Shown here: one piece after another, positions 16,119-25,117 of the stretch | Layout of the letters: each line of letters opens with the position of its first letter | Position numbering within the stretch: the first letter of the stretch is position 1 | Origin: an uncultured Duncaniella sp. | GTDB taxonomy: Bacteria > Bacteroidota > Bacteroidia > Bacteroidales > Muribaculaceae | DNA length: 29,680 nt | NCBI GenBank assembly: GCA_910577335.1 | Contig: CAJTMJ010000039.1 | Coordinates: forward strand, 1 to 29,680 | Direction of reading: 5' to 3' | Translations under genes and position numbers: made by a program | The notes under the pieces: model-generated | The model's input: only the letters and a program-made list of their open reading frames with translations | What the model was told of the DNA's origin: nothing | Database searches by the model: none

Positions 16119-16146
16119 ATCAGTTTCTACTTATTGTTATACACCG

Positions 16147-16154
16147 CAAATTTA
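16147..16154 (-). promoter_or_regulatory. Candidate -7 box for the SIS isomerase operon
   Basis: Minus-strand TAAATTTG matches TAnnTTTG and lies 28 bases before the isomerase start at 16118. The -33 region falls inside the CAATTG-type repeat block at 16160-16258. Confidence 0.5.
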
Positions 16155-16159
16155 CTAAA

Positions 16160-16258
16160 CAATTGACAATTGACAGTTGACAATTGACAATTATTTGCAA
16201 AAAAGTTTCATTCCAATTGTCCATTGTCAATTGAACGAAGTTGTCCATTGTCAATTGT
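16160..16258. repeat. CAATTG/TTGACA repeat block forming a large inverted repeat
   Basis: The left arm (16160-16192) is a tandem run of a seven-base unit, CAATTGA in phase, with one variant unit. After an A/T-rich spacer the right arm (16213-16258) carries the reverse complement, as two copies of a 17-base segment TTGTCCATTGTCAATTG separated by GAACGAAG-type sequence. The right arm overlaps the stop codon of lutC. Transcribed RNA would fold into a long hairpin between the lut genes and the isomerase promoter. Confidence 0.8.
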
Positions 16259-16844
16259 ATAGAATTGCTGTGAGGGAGATCTCCCCTTGTGCGCCGGTGA
16301 TGTGGATGGCTTCGATGTCAGCTGTTGCGGAGGGACCGGTGAAGAACGACCCGTAACGGTTGGCACGGAGGTCAAGCAACTCGTATGCGCGGTGCATACC
16401 GTCAACTATCTTGGAGCGGTCAAGCAGCAGATACAGGTCGGTGGAAAACAGTGCGCAGGCGGCAAGTCCGAGCGATTCGTCAGTCACATAAATCGACCCC
16501 ATTTCGCCCACACCCATCACACCCTGAGCCACGCAAATATCTACGATATGGGCTGCGTGCGGGTCGGCGACATCATTATCGCTGACATTACCTTCGAAAT
16601 CGAGCAGCGACGAGTATACCCGCTTGGCTTTCCTGTCGATATTCTGTTCGAGCCAGTCGAGGGCTTCACGGCGGCTCCGGAAACTAAGGGCTTTACCGTC
16701 GAAACTCTCCAGCCGTTCTATGAAATTTTTCACGGGATCGCCCGCTATGCCATATATCGGCACATCGGGATGAGCCACCGGGTCAGGCTGTGACATGAGT
16801 ATGCGATCCATTATTATGTCACGTGATGATTTCTTATTTTCCAT
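16251..16844 (-). CDS. lutC: LutC, LUD-domain lactate utilization protein
   Basis: A 197-residue LUD-domain protein, the third component of the LutABC L-lactate oxidase complex. IVDICVAQGVMGVGEMGSIYVTDES and GSFFTGPSATADIEA are the typical LUD core, the latter with the GPS.TADIE signature shared with LutB. It is the last gene of the operon; 19 bases separate it from lutB. The stop codon lies inside the neighbouring repeat block. Confidence 0.9.
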   Translation of the reverse strand: MENKKSSRDIIMDRILMSQPDPVAHPDVPIYGIAGDPVKNFIERLESFDGKALSFRSRREALDWLEQNIDRKAKRVYSSLLDFEGNVSDNDVADPHAAHIVDICVAQGVMGVGEMGSIYVTDESLGLAACALFSTDLYLLLDRSKIVDGMHRAYELLDLRANRYGSFFTGPSATADIEAIHITGAQGEISLTAILYN

Positions 16845-16863
16845 ATCGCTCAGGGGTTATATG

Positions 16864-18237
16864 TCAGTTCTTCTTATATTTTCGGGCGTAATATTCACGG
16901 AAAGTCTCTTTGGGTGGCACAGGGTTGGCATGAGCCTTAGCCCATGGGTTCAGGCGTGAGGTCAGGAGACTTTCGGGGAGATTGCGGAGCGCCCACAGCC
17001 CTAATTTTTCGGCATGGGAGAGATTTGTGGCATTGCGTAGCACAAGCTCCATGCCGCTCTCCTGTATGCGGTGGCTCAGCTGGTCCTTGCCGGCTTTAAC
17101 CACCACGTCGCGCCAGTAGAACACGAGGTCAGGGATAGGCACTTTCACGGGACATACATTGCCGCACGACCCGCAGTGGGTGCATGAATAAGGGAGACGG
17201 GCATAGCGGTCGAGGTCATAGCTCGGTTCGAGCACTATACCTATGGGTCCCATGTAGGGTGCGTCGTAGCTCAACCCTGAGGTGCGCCGGAACACGGGAC
17301 ATGTGTTCATGCAGGCACCGCAGCGGATGCATTTAAGCACTTCCCAATAGTCGCTGCCAAGGCGCGATGTGCGTCCGTTGTCAACGATGATGAGGTGCAT
17401 CTCCTGCCCTTTACGGGGTCCATGGTAGTGGCTGGTGTATTGGGTGATGTCAAGTCCGAGGGCGCTGCGGGAGAGCAGGCGGATGAAGAGCGCAAGGTCG
17501 CTCTGCGTGGGTATGAGCTTCTCGATACCCATGCTTGCCACAAACAGCGGAGGGATGTTTGCGCTGATGTCGGCATTGCCCTCGTTGGTGCAAACCACTA
17601 TCCCACCTGTCTCGGCAATGCCGAAGTTGACGCCACACATCCCGGCATCGGCTTTGATGTAGTGCTGACGCATATCCTTGCGCATCACGCTGTTGAGGTA
17701 TGGAGGGTCGTCTATATCGGGGTCGCTGCCAAGTTTTTCGGCAAACAGACGTGCCACGTCGCCACGCAGCTTGTGGATAGCCGGCATGACGATGTGCGAC
17801 GGCTGCTGGTCGTCGAGCTGCTGAATGCGTTCGCCGAGATCAGCCTCATATACCTCTATGCCATGCTTTGCGAGGAAGGGACGCATCCCGCATTCGTCCA
17901 TGAGCATTGATTTGCCTTTGGTCACCACTTTCACTCCGTGGCTTTGGAATATGTCGAGCACTATGCGGTTATGTTCCTCGGCATCTAAAGCCCAGTGCAC
18001 ATGCACGCCGTTTTCTTTCAGTCGCTCTTCGAACACTATCAGGTACTCTTCGAGATGTGACAGAGTGTGCTTTTTGATCTGTGACGCAAGTTCTCGCATT
18101 TCCTCCCACTCGGGTATGCGCTGAGCCACGCTGTCACGGCGCATACGGGCAGCCCACAGACAGCGGTCGTGGCTCTCCCGGTGCGGGGTGTCGGCTATGA
18201 ATTTAGCCCCTAATTTAACTTGGTTTACCTGAGTCAT
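16864..18237 (-). CDS. lutB: LutB, iron-sulfur lactate utilization protein
   Basis: A 457-residue protein with an N-terminal LUD domain (MLMDECGMRPFLAKHGIEVYEADLGERI, GVNFGIAETGGIVVCTNEGN) and a C-terminal ferredoxin-like domain. Two 4Fe-4S motifs are complete: C303/C306/C309/C313 and C352/C355/C358/C362. With LutA and LutC it oxidises L-lactate to pyruvate in the cytosol. The open frame continues 139 residues upstream into lutA in another frame, but that extension has a shadow-like Arg/His/Pro-rich composition. The Met at 18237 begins the family-like MTQVNQVKLGAKFIADT, 32 bases after the lutA stop. Confidence 0.93.
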   Translation of the reverse strand: MTQVNQVKLGAKFIADTPHRESHDRCLWAARMRRDSVAQRIPEWEEMRELASQIKKHTLSHLEEYLIVFEERLKENGVHVHWALDAEEHNRIVLDIFQSHGVKVVTKGKSMLMDECGMRPFLAKHGIEVYEADLGERIQQLDDQQPSHIVMPAIHKLRGDVARLFAEKLGSDPDIDDPPYLNSVMRKDMRQHYIKADAGMCGVNFGIAETGGIVVCTNEGNADISANIPPLFVASMGIEKLIPTQSDLALFIRLLSRSALGLDITQYTSHYHGPRKGQEMHLIIVDNGRTSRLGSDYWEVLKCIRCGACMNTCPVFRRTSGLSYDAPYMGPIGIVLEPSYDLDRYARLPYSCTHCGSCGNVCPVKVPIPDLVFYWRDVVVKAGKDQLSHRIQESGMELVLRNATNLSHAEKLGLWALRNLPESLLTSRLNPWAKAHANPVPPKETFREYYARKYKKN

Positions 18238-18269
18238 ATTGTGAACCGTTTTAAACTTTTTATGAAATG

Positions 18270-19013
18270 CTACCGTGCATCGCCGTTGAGGATTTCGGCG
18301 ATGTAGTATGTGGTGATGTCTACTCCGTTTTTGCGGGCTATGCACTGCTGGTGCATCAGACATGAGAAGTCGGCTGAGGTTACATATTTGAAGCCGTTGC
18401 GTTCGTAATCGCTCACTTTGTCCAGCCCTTGTTGGGCAGCACAGCTTTCGTCCCAGATGGAGAACACCCCTCCGAAGCCGCAACATTCGTCGCGGCGTGT
18501 GGCGTAGCCTATCTCTATCCCTTCCACAAGGTTGAGCAGGGCTGCCGGTTTGGAGTAGTCGGGTATCATCAGTTCGGTGGGACGTGCCTGATGGAGCGAA
18601 CGGAGCGAATGGCAACCGTTGTGGAGCGCCACACGGTGTGGAAATTTTGCCCACGGCAGGCTTTTGACCTGCAGGATGTCATGGAGGAAGTCAACTATAT
18701 CGTGGGTTGTCTCCCGGATATGCTTCACTTCGGGTGTCTGTTCCACGGCTGTGAGGTGATTGCGTATCTGGTCGGTGCAGATGCCTGATGGGATGACTAT
18801 GTAGTCGTATCCCCGCAGCCATTTGACGAGATTTGTCTCCAATACGCAACCTTTATGGTCGTATCCCATGTCGGTAAGCGGCAGACCGCAACATGCCGCC
18901 TGCTCGATGTATTCCACATCGATGTCAAACCGTTTCAATAGTTCGAAACTCGATATTGCTGCTTGTGGCGCCAGTGCGTCTACGTAGCATGGCACGAAAA
19001 ATCCTACTCTCAT
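18270..19013 (-). CDS. lutA: LutA, CCG-domain lactate utilization protein
   Basis: A 247-residue protein with two CCG (cysteine-rich) domains, as in LutA/YkgE and the heterodisulfide-reductase subunit. The start MRVGFFVPCYVDAL, the first CCG at residues 41-43 (EQAACCGLPL), the HNGCHSLR segment and the second motif DECCGFGGVFS are all present; these cysteines bind a non-cubane or 4Fe-4S cluster. It heads the lutABC operon. No lactate permease gene is seen beside it. A candidate promoter lies 34 bases upstream. Confidence 0.92.
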   Translation of the reverse strand: MRVGFFVPCYVDALAPQAAISSFELLKRFDIDVEYIEQAACCGLPLTDMGYDHKGCVLETNLVKWLRGYDYIVIPSGICTDQIRNHLTAVEQTPEVKHIRETTHDIVDFLHDILQVKSLPWAKFPHRVALHNGCHSLRSLHQARPTELMIPDYSKPAALLNLVEGIEIGYATRRDECCGFGGVFSIWDESCAAQQGLDKVSDYERNGFKYVTSADFSCLMHQQCIARKNGVDITTYYIAEILNGDAR

Positions 19014-19046
19014 CGCTCGTCAGTAAGTTAGTAGATGAAACGTTCT

Positions 19047-19054
19047 CAAAATTA
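19047..19054 (-). promoter_or_regulatory. Candidate -7 box for lutABC
   Basis: Minus-strand TAATTTTG matches TAnnTTTG, 34 bases before the lutA start at 19013. The -33 position is not conserved. Confidence 0.5.
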
Positions 19055-19165
19055 TACGCTTGCCGGAGCGGTTTTGTTCACTGAGAATGGAGGCGGAAGG
19101 TATGGGCGGATTGGTGCCGGTAAGGGTGCGATATATTGCGTCCGGGAACGGTATTGCGGAGGGTA

Positions 19166-19213
19166 TAAAAAAGCGGACAAGCGGATTTTCTGCAAACCCG
19201 CTTGTCCTGACTA
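19166..19213 (-). terminator. Bidirectional terminator after the fimbrial operon
   Basis: Perfect ten-base arms (GGACAAGCGG at 19175-19184 with 19198-19207). On the minus strand the stem is followed by a run of six T (A run at 19167-19172), so it terminates the fimbrial transcript about 90 bases past its last stop. The plus-strand side has a T run at 19215-19220, giving weaker activity that way. Apart from this and the lut promoter, 19014-19289 holds nothing I recognise. Confidence 0.87.
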
Positions 19214-19289
19214 ACGTTTTTTGCCTTAGTAATAAATTTTCTAAGTTACTATTGTACTATGCTACCATTCACATAAGTGTTATAAGTTA

Positions 19290-22200
19290 TTAACGTATAG
19301 TTTCTTTATCACGTACGCATCGTACAATTGCAGTATTTCCAATATTAAAAGCCGTTGTTGATACTTTACATACAGATAATAATCTACATCCAGAGAAATT
19401 CCCAGTTCCATTTATTCGAATTCCCCCGAGGTCATATAGTTCTCGGGTGCAACTTAGAATATATCTTTGGTCAGATGTCATGTTATTGAACAATCCTAAA
19501 TTTCTCATAATAGATAGTTCTTTTTGATTTGGTACACGCCAGCCATTATGATCGTTAGTATTCAAATTTTTGCATGGATTTCCTGCAATCCAAGTGTTAA
19601 TGCTATTTTGGTCTGAAGCTCCTGAATATTGGAAATTTTGATTATCCGCAGTGTTACCTTGCAGAGGAGCAAATTCAAATGAGTATGCACAGCGATTGTA
19701 TTGCTGGTCATTTATAGGATGTATCGGGAATGCGCCGGAATGAGGAGCGCGTACTGATTCAGAATCATAATATGTCATTGTCACTGTTCCACCATTGGTT
19801 GCATCTCCGTCATGTGTGAATGCCATCTGGGTTCCATCCGAGTTTTCACTACCTATTTCAGAAAGATTTGTACCAAGATTGCGCACACAACGTACTTCCC
19901 AATAACCAATACTACCCTGAAGCTTAAGATCGCTGAATGACAGACCTTCATAAGCCCACACAACATGCCGTGTGCTTGAGAATAATTTCCAACGAGTATT
20001 GCTATTCTTTGAGTAAGGTTCAGTTTGGTTACGATTAGTTGGATAAAATAACGCTGTGCCAACAGCATCATAATCCATTAAAGGTGTGTTGAGAGATCGG
20101 CGACCGAGAATCATACGCAAATATTTACCGGTAGCAGGCACATACCATCTGATTTCATCTTTTGATATTATACCATCACCGTTATTATCCCGGTTTCTAT
20201 TCATACAGGCGGCTATAGCTTCTATAATTTGATCACTACGCCCTGAGGAAATGTTCTGTGGAGCTCCAATAGCTGCTGTTAGTGTAATATGTTGCCTGCC
20301 ACTTTCCGGAACCCAAGTTAAGGCTGAAACATCTATTCCTAAATTATTTAACATTTTAGGGAGAGGTACGAAGTTTTCAAAATTACCATTTAATTCACTT
20401 TGTTTTAGTTTAGCCGGATATGAAGCTCCTTGCGCAGTAATTTCATTGATAAGCTGTGGAGCTGTTTGGTCAACTATTGAACCCCATTCTTTAGATTGTG
20501 TTCCATTGTATCCCGAGTATGTGTGGGTATGATTGATATAATCCCATGTGTTTAATCGTCCGTTATTCATATTGAGGGTACCTTTTTCTGATGGTCCGTA
20601 TAGACTTTTCAGGACTAACCCACGGCTTTCGTTCTGGTGTTCCAGACCGACAGCGCCAATGTTTGCAGTGATCTCGGTGTTGTAATAGGTCTGAATAGAT
20701 TTTTGAGAGATAGCATATTTTGAAGAGACCAGCACACTCTCCTTGTCGGAGGATTCTTTTTTAGTCACTTTAATCCAGCAACGGCGGTCAGGAAGATTCA
20801 CATAATTCTTCCAGTTCCCTTTGGTTTCGTCAGAGCTTTCCTCATACACGTACTCATTGACAAATACTGTGTACCATCGGGGACTATCTGCACCTCCTTT
20901 TTTGTCAGTATGTGGATAGGATAGAACGGTTTCATTACCTTTTTTCTCAGTCATACCCATTTCTTTAAGGGATATGCGAAGATGTCGACTGTTATCATTT
21001 GGTTTAGGGAATTCGGCATATTCATCTTCACCTGTAGTAGGTACAAAGATTACCCAATCGCTATATTTTGTGTCAAATTTATCCACACTATTTTCATCGA
21101 ATTGTATGTGTGCACCATTGTCATCATACGCTTCGATTATATATCCGAACCCTGCGCCCATGCGTTCATTGTCACTTAAACTCACATTAAAGCGGTTGTA
21201 GTGGCAATCGAGATTGAAATAACCGCCGGTAATTTGGGTGACGATACCTTCAAATCCGGGGATGGTCTCTTTGTCTTCGATAGCTTCAACTGCTATGTCG
21301 TTCACACCTCCTACGGTCACGTTGTAAGTGTATTTAGTGTTACGGTTGCAGTTGAAATCGCTCCAAATATTATTAATACCTCCAAGATGCACAACAATTT
21401 TCGCATCTCCGTAGGTCATTATGGCATCCTTATTAATGCCTTCAAGGTTGCTGTCAAGATTTCCGGGGCTAACACGGCAGTTTATGATTACGTATGTGGC
21501 GGTATTGTTGTAAGTCCATGAACCGGCAGGGCATAAAGCTTTGTATATGCCGGTGTTCAAATTGTCGGTTCCCTTTACTTCCTTCTCACGGTCATGGTAA
21601 TCGGATGCTTCGCCTTTATGTTTGTTTTCAAACTGGAAAAAGTCAAAAGTGTAGGAGCCATTAGTTTCTCCGGCACTGAAAAATCGGCTTCCCATATTGT
21701 CTGAATTGAAAAACCCGTCTTTGACTGTCTCTTGACTTGTGACACGCATCTGAGTAGAGTTTGTTTTCAGGAATGAAGCGTTTATTTTGCCTTCATTTAC
21801 AGTTTCGTCACGTTCAAGAATCCAGGCGGTGCGAGGCGCATTTACAATCTGATAACTGTTTGGTGTGATTGTGACATCTTTGGTTGGGATGAGGTTAAAT
21901 GTGATATGTGATATCTGTCGGCGCAGGTGTATGCGTCCGGGGAGTTCGTATGCCTTACTGGAAATCGGAATAAACACCGACTTAGTGCTTAAATCCGTCC
22001 ATGTGTTCAGTGTCGGGTCATTATCGCTCGAATAATAGACGCCGCTCATCGGAAGGGTGTTGGTTACCGGGGTAGTGACTGCTGGATTACCGGCAAATTC
22101 AGGCGCAAGTACAGATATTGCGCAAAAATCATCCCATGTATTAGCTGTGGCAAGCAATTCACGCAATGTGCCTTGTGTGTAGCTGCCATCGGCATTATAT

Positions 22201-22598
22201 TTGCACCCCTTATGGTCGATATTTGCCACCGCAACTATATATGCGTAGCCTGATTTGGTTTTTATGTTTTCGAGCTTATAGGACTGGTGATTTTCAGTCT
22301 GCACATCATTCTCTTGTATGATAGGGTCGCAGAGAGCTGAGCCATCAACGGCACTATAGATACCTACCCAAAGTGATTCTACAAGGTTACTCTGATCGGC
22401 TGTGAGTTCACTGCGTGATTTCACTTCCATTTGCGGAAGCGATATGTTGAGTGAAATTTGGGTATCAGCTCCTGAGACCGAGAAATTAGGTTTGACCTCA
22501 GGCAGTTCATCGCTGCATGAGGTTGTGGCAAGAGCTGAAATAAACAGGACTCCTGCCATCATGGCGTGATGGAATATATGTCGAGGTGAAAGATTCAT
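19290..22598 (-). CDS. Large DUF4906-type fimbrial lipoprotein with EF-hand loop (putative tip component)
   Basis: A 1102-residue surface lipoprotein. The signal peptide ends in a Bacteroidetes lipobox, ATTSCSDE, with C28 as the lipidated Cys. The body is beta-rich, like other fimbrillin-type proteins (ELPGRIHLRRQISHITFNL, YTYNVTVGGVNDI). In the C-terminal third, CMNRNRDNNGDGIISKDEI is followed by WYVPATGKYL; residues 804-815 are a perfect EF-hand calcium loop (D804, N806, D808, I811, E815). The end, GWRVPNQKELSIMRNLGLF and IVRCVRDKE, is usual in DUF4906 proteins. It is last in the operon and very large, which fits a tip adhesin or accessory pilin. Role inferred from family and position. Confidence 0.8.
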   Translation of the reverse strand: MNLSPRHIFHHAMMAGVLFISALATTSCSDELPEVKPNFSVSGADTQISLNISLPQMEVKSRSELTADQSNLVESLWVGIYSAVDGSALCDPIIQENDVQTENHQSYKLENIKTKSGYAYIVAVANIDHKGCKYNADGSYTQGTLRELLATANTWDDFCAISVLAPEFAGNPAVTTPVTNTLPMSGVYYSSDNDPTLNTWTDLSTKSVFIPISSKAYELPGRIHLRRQISHITFNLIPTKDVTITPNSYQIVNAPRTAWILERDETVNEGKINASFLKTNSTQMRVTSQETVKDGFFNSDNMGSRFFSAGETNGSYTFDFFQFENKHKGEASDYHDREKEVKGTDNLNTGIYKALCPAGSWTYNNTATYVIINCRVSPGNLDSNLEGINKDAIMTYGDAKIVVHLGGINNIWSDFNCNRNTKYTYNVTVGGVNDIAVEAIEDKETIPGFEGIVTQITGGYFNLDCHYNRFNVSLSDNERMGAGFGYIIEAYDDNGAHIQFDENSVDKFDTKYSDWVIFVPTTGEDEYAEFPKPNDNSRHLRISLKEMGMTEKKGNETVLSYPHTDKKGGADSPRWYTVFVNEYVYEESSDETKGNWKNYVNLPDRRCWIKVTKKESSDKESVLVSSKYAISQKSIQTYYNTEITANIGAVGLEHQNESRGLVLKSLYGPSEKGTLNMNNGRLNTWDYINHTHTYSGYNGTQSKEWGSIVDQTAPQLINEITAQGASYPAKLKQSELNGNFENFVPLPKMLNNLGIDVSALTWVPESGRQHITLTAAIGAPQNISSGRSDQIIEAIAACMNRNRDNNGDGIISKDEIRWYVPATGKYLRMILGRRSLNTPLMDYDAVGTALFYPTNRNQTEPYSKNSNTRWKLFSSTRHVVWAYEGLSFSDLKLQGSIGYWEVRCVRNLGTNLSEIGSENSDGTQMAFTHDGDATNGGTVTMTYYDSESVRAPHSGAFPIHPINDQQYNRCAYSFEFAPLQGNTADNQNFQYSGASDQNSINTWIAGNPCKNLNTNDHNGWRVPNQKELSIMRNLGLFNNMTSDQRYILSCTRELYDLGGIRINGTGNFSGCRLLSVCKVSTTAFNIGNTAIVRCVRDKETIR

Positions 22599-22625
22599 AA
22601 TACTCTTATGATGATATGCTGAATA

Positions 22626-23942
22626 TTAATTAAAAGGTGGTATGTCGATGTCATCGGGTTTATCCCAATCGCACACTGTCCAGTTAAGGTTGAGGGATGA
22701 GGAAGCCCCGGTGATTTCGTAGCGGTAGATGTTGTTGCGCAGGATAGTCAGGGGTTCGCCGGGTTTGCCTGAGGTATATTCGGCAAGCTTGATTTCATAA
22801 TTGGGATTTAACTTGTCGGAGTCAATGTCACCTGTCTGGTCGGCGGGAATATTAAGTGTGACCAGTATCCATGGCTTTTCATTAGTCAATAATATCTTTG
22901 TAGGGTCAAACTCCGGAAGATACACGGAGTATACCTTGCAACCATCTTTGCGCAGGGTTGTAGCATATTCGTCGTAAGCGAAATTTAAGGTCGGGTCAAG
23001 AGCTTTGCCTTGATTCATCATTGCGTCAAAGCTCACAGGCGTGTTATATTTGGCATTGGAGGGGATTGATGCTCCGGTGACATATTGAGTCTCAAAGCTT
23101 CCTGATCTTTCCCAATTTGAAATCTCTGGGAGTATAGACCCTTGACTGAAATATCCTGCCAATTTTGCGCTGATTACCGATATGCGTTTACCTTCGGGCT
23201 TTTGCGTGGGAGAGGATGTGGCACTGTAGCCTATTTTGTCGATAATTTCGATTTTGGCTATGGCGCGAAGCATGTTTATATCCTTGGGATTAGCTATGTC
23301 TTGGTAAAGTTTTAATGGGTTATCCGGCGAGCTTGCAGCTAAAGCCGTGCGGCTAACTGTGAACAGCTGCAGCCCGGACATAGGGATATGTTCTTGCAAC
23401 GGTGCTGCGAATGTGATGACCGATTTTGTGTCGAACATCAGCGATATATCCTCGTCGGGACCCATCGGGTAGTTGAACCTTGACGGAGAATTGCCTTGGA
23501 GATTGGCGAGAGCCATTATATAGAAATCCACATTGTCGCCGGTGGCGTAGTCGAATATGTTTGAAGGGAGTTTCGCTGTCACTATGTATCTCAGATGATT
23601 TTTCCCCTCGTCTGAATTCTCAGGGGCTACTGTAGGGTAGAAGAGTGTGATAAGACGCTTGCTGCCATCAAACAGAAGGAATGTTATATGCTCGGTATCT
23701 ATGATATTCTCTGCCGGGCTTCCAATCTGCTCCGTTCCGGACGGAAGGAGGAGGGTGCGTGAGCGGTCATAGAGTCTTTGCGCCGTGATGGTGAATTGCA
23801 GCGTCATTTGCTGCTCTTCTTCGGGGAGCGGGGATAGTGAATCGTCATTGGCACAACCTGACACAATGGCTGTGAGCAACACTGCCATTGTCATAAGGCG
23901 TGTCACCCTTCGGGTCAGTATGTTGGTTATGGTTGTTTTCAT
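22626..23942 (-). CDS. Minor fimbrillin-like lipoprotein
   Basis: A 438-residue lipoprotein: the signal peptide ends in AIVSGCAND with C30 as the lipidation site. The protein then shows the layout of Bacteroidales fimbrillins: an N-terminal beta domain (MTLQFTITAQRLYDRSRTLL), the conserved central MLRAIAKIEIIDKI strand, and a C-terminal NNIYRYEITGASSSLNLNWTVCDWD with the end IDIPPFN. The NxIYRYE...W.V..W pattern is common to accessory pilins of the Mfa/FimA superfamily. It lies 39 bases after the anchor gene and 27 before the large tip protein gene. It probably links the tip protein to the shaft; it may instead be a second shaft subunit. Confidence 0.78.
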   Translation of the reverse strand: MKTTITNILTRRVTRLMTMAVLLTAIVSGCANDDSLSPLPEEEQQMTLQFTITAQRLYDRSRTLLLPSGTEQIGSPAENIIDTEHITFLLFDGSKRLITLFYPTVAPENSDEGKNHLRYIVTAKLPSNIFDYATGDNVDFYIMALANLQGNSPSRFNYPMGPDEDISLMFDTKSVITFAAPLQEHIPMSGLQLFTVSRTALAASSPDNPLKLYQDIANPKDINMLRAIAKIEIIDKIGYSATSSPTQKPEGKRISVISAKLAGYFSQGSILPEISNWERSGSFETQYVTGASIPSNAKYNTPVSFDAMMNQGKALDPTLNFAYDEYATTLRKDGCKVYSVYLPEFDPTKILLTNEKPWILVTLNIPADQTGDIDSDKLNPNYEIKLAEYTSGKPGEPLTILRNNIYRYEITGASSSLNLNWTVCDWDKPDDIDIPPFN

Positions 23943-23981
23943 GCTTGATTACTTTCCGTTTAAGTGTGTTATATACATGTA

Positions 23982-25034
23982 TTAGCGAGACCAGTCTTCT
24001 TCCTGCGGAGGCACCACGTGCCAGCTGTTGATGTTTATGCCGGCTGCTGTGTACCAGTTTTTATCCTTGTCGATAAAGAATGTGAGAGAGTATTCATCGA
24101 GTCGGTCGAGGTATTCCTGATTGCTCCAGTGTGCCTGATAGTGACCTTTGACGAGTAGGAAGAACTGAATAAGGTTGAGGTTGATGATCTCCGTTTTGTC
24201 CTCGCAGCGTGTTACTTTAAGGCGTGGTTGGCGGTCGGTCATAAGCCGTCCCATCGACAGTTCAGCCATCATGCCTGATGCCACGGGAGCACGGTTTTCT
24301 TCCTTGTCGGTTACAAGACGGCTGATGCTCCACGGGAGGTATGAGAATGGAGCGTCGCCCACGAGATTGTTCTCGTAGTCCATTTCACTGTTTGTGCCGG
24401 TAATCTCCATTTTGAAGTCATCGGGGTTTAACTCGGTGCCATCAATGTTATTGAGTATCACCTTTATCACATTGGTGTCTTTCATAAGGTCGATGGCAGG
24501 GAGGTCGATATATCCGTAGTCGCTTTCTTTACATTCCACCCCTTGTATCATTCCGTGAAAGAGGGGCGTTATATCTTGATTTACGTATTTGTCGCCGGTC
24601 TCACCTTTCAAGGGGAGTGTGGCGGTGAGTTGAGATGGTGATGCGGGGGTATCGCCTCCGCCTATTTTGAAAGCTGTAGGGTCGGGCATGGGTGACGTAC
24701 CGGTACACCATGCTATCATGTCGTAGATGCCAGCCGGGAGGTCAACGTCCATTCTATATCCACCTGCCGCAAGTGTGGTTCCGCTGTCTGATTTCTGAAG
24801 CACGAGATTACCCTTTGAGTCGAACACGTAGAGTGTCACGGCTGATACTTGCGATACGAACGCATCGGCACTGAGTATGTTGTGGGTATAGGTGAATGGT
24901 ACACGATAGTGAACCGTGCAATCGCCCTGATCGTCGTAAATCATGGAGTCGCATGAGCTTATGAGGGCTGATGCGGCGCAGACTGCGAACATAAGGATGG
25001 TTCGGGCTATTCGTTGTGTTCTCAGAAGTGTCAT
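23982..25034 (-). CDS. FimB/Mfa2-family fimbrial anchor lipoprotein
   Basis: A 350-residue lipoprotein with lipobox ALISSCDSM (C28). The mature N-terminus, DDQGDCTVHYRVPFTYTH followed by VSQVSAVTLYVFDSKGNLV, is the typical FimB/Mfa2 start, and the GGYRMDVDLPAGIYDMIAWC strand completes the first domain. In Porphyromonas gingivalis, Mfa2 and FimB anchor the fimbria in the outer membrane and set its length. The C-terminus ends in INSWHVVPPQEEDWSR. It follows the major subunit gene directly (83-base gap), the usual order in these operons. Confidence 0.9.
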   Translation of the reverse strand: MTLLRTQRIARTILMFAVCAASALISSCDSMIYDDQGDCTVHYRVPFTYTHNILSADAFVSQVSAVTLYVFDSKGNLVLQKSDSGTTLAAGGYRMDVDLPAGIYDMIAWCTGTSPMPDPTAFKIGGGDTPASPSQLTATLPLKGETGDKYVNQDITPLFHGMIQGVECKESDYGYIDLPAIDLMKDTNVIKVILNNIDGTELNPDDFKMEITGTNSEMDYENNLVGDAPFSYLPWSISRLVTDKEENRAPVASGMMAELSMGRLMTDRQPRLKVTRCEDKTEIINLNLIQFFLLVKGHYQAHWSNQEYLDRLDEYSLTFFIDKDKNWYTAAGININSWHVVPPQEEDWSR

Positions 25035-25117
25035 TGCGGTATTTGTATTGTGTTGCTTGAATGAGGGAGATACAGATAGAATGATAGATTATTTTGATAG
25101 TTTATTGTCAGTACGTA

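Noticed and set aside
16160..16258. CRISPR array
   Set aside because: The units are seven to seventeen bases, have no unique spacers of regular length, and the two halves are in opposite orientation.
17395..17910. A 171-residue plus-strand open frame inside lutB
   Set aside because: Antisense to the conserved LUD and ferredoxin domains of lutB, with no motif of its own.
18238..18654. 139-residue N-terminal extension of the lutB frame
   Set aside because: It overlaps lutA in another frame and has the Arg/His/Pro-rich composition of a shadow; family similarity begins at the Met at 18237.
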